Of a stretch of DNA of 64,000 nt, positions 1 to 46,239 are shown piece after piece (the first letter of the stretch is position 1; each line of letters starts with the position of its first letter). The notes beneath the pieces were generated by a model, which was given only the letters and a program-made list of their open reading frames with translations, did no database searches and was not told the origin of the DNA. The position numbers and the translations under genes are program-made. Source of the DNA: Cristatella mucedo (lineage: Eukaryota > Bryozoa > Phylactolaemata > Cristatellidae); assembly GCA_009760855.2 (NCBI GenBank), contig WPIO01000002.1, positions 3,311,001 to 3,375,000 of the forward strand, given 5' to 3'.

Positions 1-125
1 ATAAACAGGGGCGTTTCAAGCTTCTTTTTAAATTTTGTCATATCAGGGGACGTTGTGACGATCGTCGGTAGTGAGTTTCGGGCTTTGGGAGCAAAGGAAC
101 TAATGCCATGGTCTCCAAACATTAC
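1..125 (-). mobile_element. LINE family A, C-terminal piece cut by window start
   Basis: ATAAACAGGGGCGTTTC, TTTTTAAATTTTGTCATATC, GGGCTTTGGGAGC: the minus-strand end of the C-terminal region. Confidence 0.75.
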
Positions 126-544
126 CTCACAACAGGAAAACTTTCTGGATCCAGAGACAGATTCAAATATTTTGTACAAAGCCGGAGGTCGCAGCAATGT
201 GACTCAGTAGGCCACAAGCCGAACGGCACTTGTAAGCCAAAACTTAGGAATAAGCCTATCGATTACAATATTGACCTTAAAAGTGAGTAGTCATATTGCA
301 CATGCGCTTTCGGAAAGGTTTCTAATAGCTGCCACCCAAATCTCTGCGGGAACGTTATATTTTGACTCTGCAGGAACATTCGTGTGGACCACATATTTTC
401 GCCGACGTACGGAGCACTCGAGTATGAGTAAGCAAGTCGTCGTACATGCTAGTACATGAGCAAGAGGCACCCCTCGGATTTTATCCGACCAGTTGTAAGA
501 TAAGCAGTCTACTAAACACAAGATTAAAAAAAAGCTTACGAAAC

Positions 545-1010
545 ATCAGGACTTACTGTCCATCGACGGACATATGAGGACTGCTGTAGATCATACCAAT
601 CAAAACTAGTAAAGGCCAAGTCTAGCTTCTATACAAAATGCATTATTGAATCTCAGATGCACAATCCAAAAATGCTCATGTCTACGGTCAGCCATCCCTT
701 TAACTGCTCCCAGTATAGCTCCTTACTTATTGATCTATGCGATGATCTAACTGGTCGCTTCTCTAGCTCTGTCGCGGGCGTCGAAGTTGCCACATCGCAC
801 CGCTTCTCGCCGTCCTGCCCTGGCTCCCAACCAAGCAGCGTATCGACTTTAAGGTTCTTTCGAATACTTGTAGGTTACTTCATTCACTGGCTCCAGCCTA
901 CTCCCCAAACAGGCGAAGAATCGTACAGCCAGCTTTTCTAACTGGAATCGTTTAGCTATACCTCATACGAGCCTCAAAACCGCTTCAAGCTCCATGGACC
1001 AATATTATCG
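545..1010 (+). mobile_element. LINE family A, linker and C-terminal fragments
   Basis: Bases 560-720 match the EN-RT linker (AKSSFYTKCIIESQMHNPK-like). Bases 750-1010 are C-terminal, with several frameshifts. The middle is deleted. Confidence 0.65.
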
Positions 1011-1647
1011 TGCAGCGAGCAAAATGTATTGAGTAGCAGAGGATGCTGTGAATCCTCAATGTGCACGTATTATCGAAATTCTTGGCAAGCGGTAATTCTA
1101 ACTCAATGCATGGCAAAACAGATTGGAATCCGGTTAGTTAATGCCTGGTTGTACTTTAGCCATGATAGGCTTTCACTACTAACATCGTTAAGTTGGTCAA
1201 CAAAATCCACGTGAAACTTCTCTGGTATTCAGAAGAAAGGCAAGTTAGTCCATGCTTCTCATTTATCGTTGGAGTAACAATGCAATTTTTAAGCACAGCG
1301 GCAACTTCGGGATATTTGTTACAGGCATAAGTTAAAGCGCACTTCTAGTACATTTATATATAGGGAAATAAAATATTTCTTGACTGATGTTATGCGTCGC
1401 TTGATGGTCTGTCAAATTTATAAAAGCTCAGCGTTGTGCAATATTACATGTTACTACTCTCGGAGAAGGTGACCTACCAAGCAGATCGCTATCTTACATG
1501 AAACATATAAATATTTATGTATTCGTATAGCGCCCTAAAAGAAGTGAATCTCTATCCATGCACTTCAAATGCACCACAGGGCTTGAGCCCATCATCTCGG
1601 TACACAAATACGATTACCTTGATCTCGGTCGTCAAACGCTTTGGTGA

Positions 1648-1810
1648 GCCGTGATGACACATTAGTTGAGGCGGTTGCTTTTCACGACCTAGGAACCGAG
1701 GTCGTGGGTTAGAATCCTGTGGTGGGCGATGATTTGTCGCCACTGCAAGCGGTAGTGATAGCCGTAAAGGTTCTTCTAGCGCTATTCAAAAGAGGCTGCT
1801 GAATCAGCAA
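1648..1810 (+). mobile_element. tRNA-derived SINE, copy 1
   Basis: About 160 bp: tRNA-like head (GCCGTGATGACACATTAG, then GTGGGTTAGAATCC as B box), body GCCACTGCAAGCGGTAGTGA and tail ending AAAAGAGGCTGCTGAATCAGC. It belongs to the same family as the other SINE entries. Confidence 0.85.
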
Positions 1811-1995
1811 GTATTTATTTATTTATACGCGAGCACCTTAATCCTTGGGCTAAGCAAGGTCGGCAAGTTTCTTTTAATAATTAACGCGTGAGTACAGCTA
1901 AATAATTGTCTGTGAGTAAAATGGGATAAAAAAGCGTATTATTTTGAGAGAAAACTGGTATTCACTCTTACTGCGGCCACAAGGTAGTGAGGTAA

Positions 1996-2560
1996 AGTCT
2001 GCACAATGCTGTTCAGGCTTACCAGCTGTCCTATTTACGGTACTCCCTGCTTGCTGGTCTACCGGCCTGTGCAATCAGGCGCCACCAGTTGGTGCCAAAC
2101 TCTGCAGCTAGGCTTGACAGTGGTGAGCGTTGTAATTGCCATATCACACCACTTCTCTCCGACCTGCACTGGCTCTCAATCAAGCAATCATCGACTTCAA
2201 CGCGGTCACTCCATTTTAGGTCCATTCACTCTCTGGCGCCATCCTACTCATCGGAACTACCCTACCAGGCAAGTCATCGTAGCATCCATTTTTTTAGTCA
2301 AATCGTTCAGCTATACCTCATACGAAGCTCAAATCCTTTGGAAGCCCTACCTTTAGCTCATATGCCCCCACAGCATGGAACTCACTCCCGACTGAGGTCA
2401 CGGCATTCACTCACTTGATGACATTTAAAAGAAGCTTACAACGCACGTTAATCATAACATTTAGTGGGTCCTTCGCTGCGTACCTGAGTGCCTATATGTG
2501 CTGACACTGTGCATGCTATCCCTAACCCTATTTTACATGTTGACACTGTCCGTAAGCTTA
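1996..2560 (+). mobile_element. LINE family A, 3' part (ACMSD 3' flank)
   Basis: C-terminal region (CTGCTTGCTGGTCTACC, AACTCTGCAGCTAGGCTTG, LHWLSIKQSSTSTRS, PSYSSELPYQASHRSIHF) and part of the 3' UTR. Confidence 0.8.
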
Positions 2561-2814
2561 TGAAAAACGAGTCAAGACCTTGAGATTTCCTATATCAATT
2601 CCTGATGTTCAAAGCTAAAACTAAAAATATGCTTTTTGAAGAAATGGCAAGACTTACCATGTATAAGTGTTTCCCTCAAATCAGAACGTAACTGCAGATA
2701 TCCACATCTCCAGTGAGTCCTGAAATTATAATTGTTCATGATTACTTGCATATTTTCACTTCTGCTCTTGACGTCGGGCAATTTTACTTAGTTCACGGTC
2801 CATTCAAACGAAAG

Positions 2815-3375
2815 CAACTATGACACTGCAGCTGGCTATGAATATGGCTGCAAGGCTAATTTTCAAGTCCCAGATGTTTGACCACGAGTCTCTTGCTTAT
2901 CTTACGCTGATCCACAAGGCCCACCGCGGCTTGGCTCCTTCGTACCTAGCTGAACTACTGCATCAGTTTCAGCCTGTTCACGCCCTCAGGTCCTGTGTGG
3001 ACCATAAATTAGCTGTCCCATTCCTCCGCTTAAAGACAGTTGGCAACAGAAGTTTTAGCTCTGCAGGTCCTAGACTGTGGAACTCGCTTCCACGATTCTT
3101 ATGCAATGACAACTGCACTCCTGTTGCCGATTATGGCTCATCCTTTTCGGTGGTCCTGAGCTGCTACTTCCATGCTACTCACTGCCCTAACTGCTCTCCT
3201 GACTCTGCTACGCTTCCCACTTTCTCTTGGTTGGGTCAGATGAAGTCTGCTGGCTACCGAATGCGTATAGAAAGCCGCTTAGGCTGTTAGTGCGCTCTAC
3301 AGAGCTCTCCTGCCTAACACCTACACAGTCTTTATGGCTTTGTGGAGTTTAACGGACGGATATACATTACATTAC
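2815..3375 (+). mobile_element. LINE family B, 3' part (ACMSD 3' flank)
   Basis: A 156-codon C-terminal frame reading LTLIHKAHRGLAPSYLAELL, ALRSCVDHKLAVPFLRLKT, AGPRLWNSLPRFLCND. The 3' end GGCTTTGTGGAGTTTAACGG and ATACATTACATTAC follow. Confidence 0.88.
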
Positions 3376-3565
3376 AAAGTGAACCGAGCAAAACTATGAT
3401 GGCCTCTATGCCCAGAAAGATCCTTATAGTCGCTGATGGTGGGCAAGAGAGGAGAGCATCTGCTGTGCAATCGTTTGTCACTGTGCTGGCAGAGTGTGCC
3501 TGCAACATAAATCAAAACTAAAGCCAACTTTTAAAAAGAACAATAAGGTAATTGCAGCTTTTTTT

Positions 3566-3571
3566 TTTATT
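3566..3571 (-). terminator. Candidate poly(A) signal for ACMSD
   Basis: AATAAA on the minus strand, about 520 bases past the ACMSD stop. It abuts an oligo-A tract, so it could be chance. It is the only AATAAA I noticed between 3500 and 4090. Confidence 0.3.
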
Positions 3572-4090
3572 TGGTGTGTGCAAGATAACGCACGAAGGCT
3601 TTGTGAATAGTGTACACAGTACTGACGGAGCACGAAGCAGGTTAATAGAAAAAGAAGCAAGCCTCACGCTGTGAGATAAACCGGTCCAGTGATCGATGAA
3701 CGCCTCCATTGCATGTCGACCACAGCTCGGCGCACAACTGCTGGTAGGAGTGACGGTAGCTAGCAAGCAAGTGCAAGTAGGTGCGCCAAGAGCACGCCCC
3801 CACAGCCAGCACAGTGCTCCATGTTTTTCATACATAAGCACAGCGTGCAGATGGTGCACATCTTAGACACCATTTAAATATGCACCGGTCCACATGTTCT
3901 GCGACTTGCCAAAAGTGAGAAGACCCTTATTAAGATGCCTGCCAAGGCGCAGCAGAGATATGTCTGATACCTCCCTGGCACGGTCTTCGAAGCGTGCAAC
4001 CAAAGATGGAGTAGCAGCTGCTGCCACTGCTGCTGCTACTACTCCATCGTCGGGTGCCACTCGACGATGCCCAACTCGAAAAAGGCGAGC

Positions 4091-39372
<35,282 letters not shown>

Positions 39373-39754
39373 AGCCGCAGTTCGGGCTTTGCCGGCACGA
39401 ACCAGTAGATAATGCTTGCAAAATCGTCAGAAAATCTGCTAAGTCTAATCAGAGCAACACTCCTAGAAAGTACTCGGATAATAAGTGCCTCCTCAAAACT
39501 CACAGAAAAAGCAATGTTTACAACAAGCTGGGACGGCGCGCACGATGCCAGACCGGTCACGACCGAGCTGTTTGCTGATTAGCTGCTCATAAAACGGCCT
39601 TGACATAAATGGGCACTGCCCCCTCCGACTATGTTCCCCGCCACTCCAGCACCACTACTGTAGATGTAATAATGATGAATGGTGATGTACCTTCGGACAT
39701 TGTAGCAAAAGCAGGAAGTTCAAAATGGTATCCAGTGTCTAAACCGGCAGCGCT

Positions 39755-39890
39755 AAACCCTAAACAATTATTCACGAACCCTAAATTATAAACCCTCAAG
39801 CGTTAACCCTAAACCATAAACCCCAAACCCTAAACCCTCAACACAAAACCCTAAATCCTTAACACCAAATCCCAAAGCCTAAACCTGAGC
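39755..39890. repeat. Degenerate telomere-like array upstream of ACMSD
   Basis: Repeated AACCCTAAA units and variants (ACCCTAAACAATT, ACCCTAAATTATAA, CCCCAAACCCTAAACCCTC) for about 130 bases, 385 bases upstream of the ACMSD ATG. The unit is CCCTAAA-like (7 bp), not the common animal 6-bp CCCTAA. Confidence 0.75.
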
Positions 39891-40529
39891 CAAAGACATG
39901 TCTCAAAACGTGTTTCTTGATGTAAATATAAGCATACGCTAGCAGCAACGCTGAAATTCCTGGTACGGACTCGGGACCCATGGATAAATGCTCGCTGTCT
40001 CTATCGCATAACCGATGCAATATTAGTTGGATTGGAATTGGAATTGGATGCTGCCAGCGCCAATAATCTGATTCAATCCATCAATGCAAGCTTTCAATGA
40101 TGTGCGCCTCGATATGGACAGGCTTGTTTTTTCCATATTCCAAAGTGTTGATTAGCGAATTGGTCTACTTTAATCCACCCTTTTTATGCGTCATGTACCA
40201 CAAGACGGGTTTGACTGAAGCGCTGGCCGGTTGGCCAATTTTATCTTTTTTCCAAACAGAGATTGCCATGATTCGTGCATTGGTTTCACATATGAATTTT
40301 TTCTTATTCAAACGACCATCAGAGTCCTACAGCATATGGCTGGTGGTCGTTGAATGCATCTTCTTGACGTCTGCCCATTTGCTCTAATCTGTACTGGACA
40401 GCAATGCCAACTGTAACTCACTGATATTCAAAGTATCGAGCTAATCACAACGCTAGCTTCGGCTAGTGAGGCTACGGAACTTTCCTATTCCCAATGTTTT
40501 GCTACCATTTTAAAATGCGGAATAAAATA

Positions 40530-40640
40530 ATGATAGTTGTTAAAATAATTACAAAGCATGTTATAGCACCCCGAGAGAGCCCCGGAGAACCAGATCTTTT
40601 TTCTAGACACTTTATAGGTGCTGGAAAAAAAAACGTCTCA
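40530..40640 (-). mobile_element. LINE 3' end fragment (intergenic)
   Basis: TATAGCACCCCGAGAGAGC, CCAGATCTTTTTTCTAGACA, CTTTATAGGTGCTGG: the inverted 3' UTR end of family A or C. Confidence 0.55.
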
Positions 40641-40779
40641 AATACTAAATCGTAACATGGATGAATTTAGAACGTACCGGGACACAAAGGAAAATCCATT
40701 CTGATGGACCAAAGGGCGTTAGGAATAGTTAGTTTGTAGTTTCTTTTTCAATTCTTCTTTATATCAGGGGTTGACTCGA

Positions 40780-41080
40780 CGTAAGTAGGCAGTGACTTCC
40801 AATGATTTAAAAGCACAAACTTCTGCTGCTGACTGCAGAACAGTCTTTCCAGCCATCTGGAGCTGGTGCTTCCTTGCTATTCTGATCCCTGATTCAGCTA
40901 TGCGTGTCACTTCTCTGTATTGCATAAGATTAAGTTTATTGGCTACTGATATGCGCACCGATAGCCACGTAGACTTTTGAGTTAGCTGTAGAAAACTCTC
41001 CAGCGAAACATCCACCAAGTCCTTGTGGCTTTGTGGAGTTCAGACATTTGTGGAGATATTTTACCTTGCATTACCGTAGC
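40780..41080 (+). mobile_element. LINE family B 3' end (intergenic)
   Basis: CCTGATTCAGCTATGCGTG, then GTCCTTGTGGCTTTGTGGAG and a degenerate CATTAC tail. Confidence 0.7.
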
Positions 41081-41189
41081 CGAAGACACATTTATTAATT
41101 AAGGAATTTGGAGTTCGTTAGGGGCACAACCAAACCATCTGTGTCGAAGATTACTGGCGGCGTGACTGGTAGGCTTGATTATGAAGGGA

Positions 41190-41460
41190 ATAATATCAAT
41201 GATTACTGTCTTTTTGAGTACTTGCCATCTCTGATGGACATGATTGGTACCGCACTGCAGTGGCTAGATACTATCTTAGTGAAAGATCTGTGAGCTTTGA
41301 ATTCAATGGGTAGTAGTCATCCGGCGAGCAAAATTATTGTGTACCACAGCGGTCTGCTCTAGGACCATTCTTTTCACTCACAATTTATACTCCCTGGCCG
41401 ATGAAATCACCATGCACAAGCTCAATCAAGAAGGATCATCTTCATGGAGGTGTGTAAAAT
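41190..41460 (+). mobile_element. LINE family A, RT fragment (intergenic)
   Basis: GTALQWLDTILVKD matches the RT motif GTALQWFxSYLS. Further on are SALGPFF-like (41355-41385) and IYTPWP in other frames. Confidence 0.6.
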
Positions 41461-42109
41461 GAGAATGTGCCGGAAGACTTAAGAAGAATACAGACATGAC
41501 TCTGCAATGAAGTATCGAACGCATCTCCAGATACTGCTAAGAACGAAAGCGAAAAAATCAAAGCTATAGGAATGCGCTGCAAATGGAGTAGAAAAACCTC
41601 GTAATATTATTGAGAACTGTAAGCTTGGAATTTCGTTGGAACTTAGTCATCACATGCCGACGTGTAATGCAAGTCAAAGGACTATCGAGAGGAAACGATA
41701 GAGATATCGACAAGCTCAAGCCCTATTTTTTTCAAGAGATAATCCTTCCAGATACTCTGAAGGTATCAACGAGTTCTAAAAATTTTCTTCTTGGGAATCG
41801 GCTAATCAAGACACCAACAGGATATTCACGTTCGGCACTGCAGCCAATCTGCCAATCTCGCAGCAAAATTCGCATTCGCATTCACTCGTGGACGATAGTC
41901 TAAAGAAAGCTCCTGACGTATTTCTAAAGGTATTTCCCATTCATGCTTTGATTGAAAAGCGGTTGATTAAATCAATATTTGCACTCATGAGAGCTAAAAC
42001 GCACGTAGACTATGAGCGAGTTTTCCGGAAATTGCTTAAGCTGCGACCATCTCTCACACCTATGAGCGTGCCAATTGATTTCTAAATGGTAAATAAGAAT
42101 GCATTGTCT

Positions 42110-42930
42110 ATTGTAATAATAATAATAATAATGCACTTGATAAAGCGCCCTCGGAGAACTCAATCTCTCTCTCTCGGCGCTTTACATTTGCTGCAAAGGG
42201 AAATGCAATTGAATGGTGAGTAATATCATGCTTGATAAACAAACAAAATTAATAACATGGTTAGGGGTAACATGCACAGGGTCAGCATGCAAATGTGGTT
42301 AGTGGCAGCATGCACAGTGTCAGCACGCATAAGCTCATGAAGGACGAATCACAGGGACCCACTAAATGCTGTCATACATAGGTGCGTTATTAAGTTCTTT
42401 TTAAGTGTGGTCAGGTCAAGAGGTGTTCTTACGCATGTCGGGAGGGAGTTCCAGGCTTTGGGAGCATACAAACTAAATGCATGGTCTCCAAAGAATTTGA
42501 GGTTTGTACGAGGTATTTGTCGACTGTTGGATTCCGAAAAGCGCGTGGTACGATGCTTGGCCTGATGGGGTAGTATATCTGAGAGAAAGGCTGGAGCCAA
42601 AGAATGAAGTGACCCAAAAGTGAGCGACAAAACCTTGAAGTCAATCCGTTGCTTAACTGGTAGACAGTACAGGTCGGCGAGAAGTGGTGTAATGTGGCAG
42701 CTGCGACGCTCACGACAGACAAGCCTAGCTGCGGAGTTTTGCACTAGCTGAAATCGCGTGATCGCACATGCCGGTAGGCCAGTAAGAAGTGAGTTGCAGA
42801 AGTCGAGACGGGATGTCACGAATGCATGGACCAACTTAAATGTTGTGTCCCTGTCTAAACAAGCCTGAATTGTAGCAATTTTGTGAAGCTGAAAGTAGGC
42901 AAATTTGACTGTGGAGCTGATACGGTCGTC
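42110..42930 (-). mobile_element. LINE family A, 3' part (intergenic)
   Basis: A 161-codon C-terminal frame at 42349-42834 with SRLDFCNSLLTGLPACAITR, LVCRERRSCHITPLLADL and APKAWNSLPTCVRTPLDLT, then the 3' UTR and ATT tail at about 42115. Upstream (to 42930) it reads the segment before the C-terminal region. Confidence 0.92.
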
Positions 42931-42982
42931 TAACGATAGTATTTCTAAATGTTTCGATACTCGGTTGTCTTTTTCATTTTAG

Positions 42983-43177
42983 CCAATAACTACGGCGTCG
43001 AATACAAACGAAGATTTATCTATCGTATACCGCGACGAAGAAAACGCTAAATTGCAAGCAAAGATGTCAATTGAACTGACCTTAGTTCCACCGGAAGATG
43101 ACGGTGTTGTTTTTGACGAGCTGAACGAGAGTAGACAAACCATTATTTTTCTCTTTCAACTTATCAAAAGAGCGTAA
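42983..43177 (+). other. Unassigned 64-codon open frame behind a splice acceptor
   Basis: A polypyrimidine tract (TTGTCTTTTTCATTTTAG) ends at 42982. The frame from 42983 is open for 64 codons to TAA at 43175-43177. It includes NEDLSIVYRDEENAKLQ, MSIELTLVPPEDDG and VFDELNESR, a composition that looks protein-like rather than random. I recognise no family. It could be the last exon of another plus-strand gene, an upstream exon or a pseudogene. No partner exon was identified. Confidence 0.3.
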
Positions 43178-43424
43178 AATAACCTCAGATTTAGGGAATT
43201 AATATTTGAGAGAAAGTCGTAAATAGCAAAATATTTGTGTCATGTTTTAGATCACAATTGATGTGGCATTTGATAGCTTAAAATGAAAATATGCTATTAA
43301 TTTTTTGTAATCTTTCATTTTTCATCGCTCATTCGTCCGCACAATTTTGTCAAAGCGATGTTGCCGGCCCAGTTATTTCGATCGCAATTTTGATTAGTTG
43401 CGTAGCAAGAGAATTAGGAGACAT

Positions 43425-44130
43425 AAATTTCAGTGACTGAATCTATAAGTCAATGTGCTGCTTGATGGAGAGTCACTGCAGATTAGCGAGAAGTCGTATT
43501 TGCGACGCTCGCGACTAAAAACCTAGTTTCTGACTGTTACACTAACTGTAATCGTCTTATTTCAGAGGCTGGAAGGTCTACGAGTAACGATTTTTAGTAG
43601 TCCAATCCCGTATGCATCAACCAGATCAGCTGTGGTGTCTAAGCAAGCGAAAATTGTCGCAATGCTACGTATGTAAGAGTAGGCTTGACTGCGGAGCTAA
43701 TGAGATCATTCTTGAGAACTCATTTGAAATAGAATGTCCAGAAATCGTGCAGAGGCTACAGAAAATACTCTGGTCGAGCCAATGTTTAGTGGTTGGGCTT
43801 TCCAATTTCCTAGAAACGCTAGGTTTACGCATAATTATAAATTATTTTTATGGTTACTCAATTTTAGAAACTTGTACTGTCGTCCAAGTGCACGTGTCAG
43901 CAATATATGATCCGTGGTAACTCGAGTTTTTGAGAGGCAGAAAAGCAGGAATTGATCAAGGACAGCTGAGTGTCATATTTCTAAAAATTAAATCCTAGAT
44001 TTTTAATGGTAATTCCTTCAGCAAGTGCAAAAGTATAAATTTTAAAAAGTGGACCAAAGCAAATACTTCGGGCACGCTATATTTCAAGGGCTCACTGAAT
44101 TAACGTTGGCTGATGATATATACTCTTTGG
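43425..44130 (-). mobile_element. LINE family A, old degraded fragment (intergenic)
   Basis: Diverged but recognisable: complement stretches match the DLHWLPVKQ region (43450-43500), the DFCNSLL region (43570-43620) and the LRACLDTTS segment. A piece near 43945-43970 matches the RT region next to YADD of the 55410 copy. Confidence 0.6.
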
Positions 44131-44134
44131 ATTA

Positions 44135-45140
44135 GTATTGCTATTTACTTTTTGGTGAGAATCATTAGAAAATAGACAGCCAGCGGTCTACTTAGACATG
44201 TGCAGTTGCATGCTTACTTTACTAGTGTTAAGTTTTACCATTTTTCGAAAGGAAAATAGATTTTTGCAAAAATTGACCTGAAGCTGACTGTCCAAACCCG
44301 TACGCGTAGCGAAATTTAAGCACCGTTTCTGCTCACTGGGATTCGCTCTCTCAGGTAACTGCACATCGCCGGCTGCAAAATGTATAGGCCGTGCGCCTTC
44401 AGTTAGCTCATCAAGGAACTTGTCCGTGTTTCATCGCCCTCGCTTCGCTATCAGTTTGGGCTGCGAGCCACGACGAGCTGCGAGAACCTCGATGCCGGAT
44501 CTCGCAGATACAAATCCGGAACACACTCTGCGTTGCAATGTCCACTTCATTCGTTCGTCCGCGGGCCAATAAAAATGAGTCCTTCCGGAAGATCTTGGCT
44601 CGATCTACTCGAGAAACTAACATGAGCTCCTTTATTAACCTTTCGGGATACGCTAAAAGCAAAATTTTGTTCGCGTAACTGATTGCATCTAACTTCAATT
44701 GGAATAAAAGGCGCATAATCATCCTGATGCCTGTGCGATTGGGGCTTGATACACCAAGCATCTTTTTGAATTTGCATCCAAGTGTGTAGTCATGAATTAG
44801 CACAAGACAAAATATGCTCAATCGATACATCACTGGATGGGTAAATCAGAGCTTGCTAGACGGCTTAATGCTCGAGGAGAAATTCTTTTTTATGTATTCA
44901 GATCCCGACATCCGTCGCTCTCTGTACTTCGTACGCAATTGCAGCCTTCGGCAGCTAGTTTGTTAGAATGCACCAAAGAAAGCAAGTGCTTGCGGCGACA
45001 ATGCAGAAAATAGATATAAAAAATTAATCCGACTTGAAACCTTTAATTGGTGCTACAAATGAGCAGCGTTGACATGTGGATATGTGGTGGACTTGCTGGA
45101 GATATGATGCATCGTTTATGATGTTTGGAAAAATGTAACG
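44135..45140. other. Intergenic, left of FERM promoter
   Basis: Overlapping open frames on both strands at 44391-44833 (up to 140 codons) carry no recognised domain. No splice context was found. Confidence 0.45.
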
Positions 45141-45194
45141 GGCCGTTGATTGGCGGCGATGACAGACAGACAGTTCGCTGGTCCAGCTCGCAGT

Positions 45195-45273
45195 CCAATC
45201 AAAACGATGTTTTCTCTTTCACCTACTGCAATCCTACGCTGTGCGATTTTCTTCCGGTTTAATTATATAAAAG
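45195..45273 (+). promoter_or_regulatory. CCAAT box and TATA box upstream of the FERM gene
   Basis: CCAAT is at 45195-45199 and TATATAAAAG at 45264-45273, a usual spacing of about 65 bases. Transcription would be expected to start near 45295, giving a 5' UTR of about 160 nt before the ATG at 45455. The motifs are seen; promoter activity is inferred. Confidence 0.55.
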
Positions 45274-45454
45274 TCCCATTGGCCGCATTCCAAGCACCGA
45301 AACGTGCAGACGGTCTGGCAGACGCCGGATGCGCGGCGCCCGGAAACCATTTCTGGTCTTCCACGCAGGCGAGCTTGTCTTGCCGGCCGCCGCCCGACCG
45401 ACCGCGCCCATTCATTTTTATCGCTGACGAAGTCGGGTCGAGGCGCACCGGGCG

Positions 45455-45550
45455 ATGCTAAGAAGAAAGCACTCCAAACGCGCGGTAAAGGATCACGAGT
45501 GCACTGTCAAACTTTTAGATGACTCCGAATCGTGGCAACTTACTTACGAG
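45455..45550 (+). CDS. FERM gene exon 1 (start of F1 lobe)
   Basis: Thirty-two codons beginning MLRRKHSKR and continuing ECTVKLLDDSESWQLTYE, the first strands of a FERM F1 ubiquitin-like lobe. The start is the first ATG after an in-frame TGA at 45425 and has G at -3. Donor GAG/GTACGT, phase 0. A TATA box lies about 190 bases upstream. Confidence 0.9.
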
Positions 45551-46154
45551 GTACGTCGTCCCCACCCTTCTTGCGCTCTCGAGTCAGATTTCTCGAGCTC
45601 GAAACTGGCTCCATTAGGAATCTTGCGAGTTTGAACGATATGCCGCACGCCGAGCTGCCACAATGTCTTGCAGAGACGCTCACGCGGCTTCGGCTGGTTA
45701 ACGCGGCGGGTTTCTTGCGCCCAGACATTAGTGTGGACCTGGTCGTGTAGTGTCAGCGCCGCCTCTAGCATAACTTAGCGGCGTCGAGGGCAGAGCAGTT
45801 CCTGCGCGTCGTAGCCGAAATAGAGGGAAGGCCAAAGCCTCTCGGCGATTGCCAGTGGTAAGTTGGCTCCGCACGCTCTCGTAGAGCATACTGGAAGCTG
45901 TGCGGTCGGGCTACAGCCGGCGTGCAGTAGGAGCGAAAGCGACTCCCAGCGTCCGTGACTGCGTCGGCTGTCACGTCGCGAGCTGCCACTTCGTGAGCGC
46001 CAGGCCGTCTTGCCGTTATAGCTGCGAGACCGCCCTCGATAAGCGCGTCCCGAAATGGACGGTCTCGGCTAGGAGCCGATAAGGAAACACGGGTGCGTCA
46101 CGTCGCCGGGTTTCAAGCGAACACGTCCGTGCGATAGGCGACTGGGCGAGGCTG

Positions 46155-46239
<85 letters not shown>

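Noticed and set aside
44391-44833. Overlapping 95- and 140-codon frames on opposite strands
   Set aside because: No recognisable motif, no splice context and no relation to either gene.
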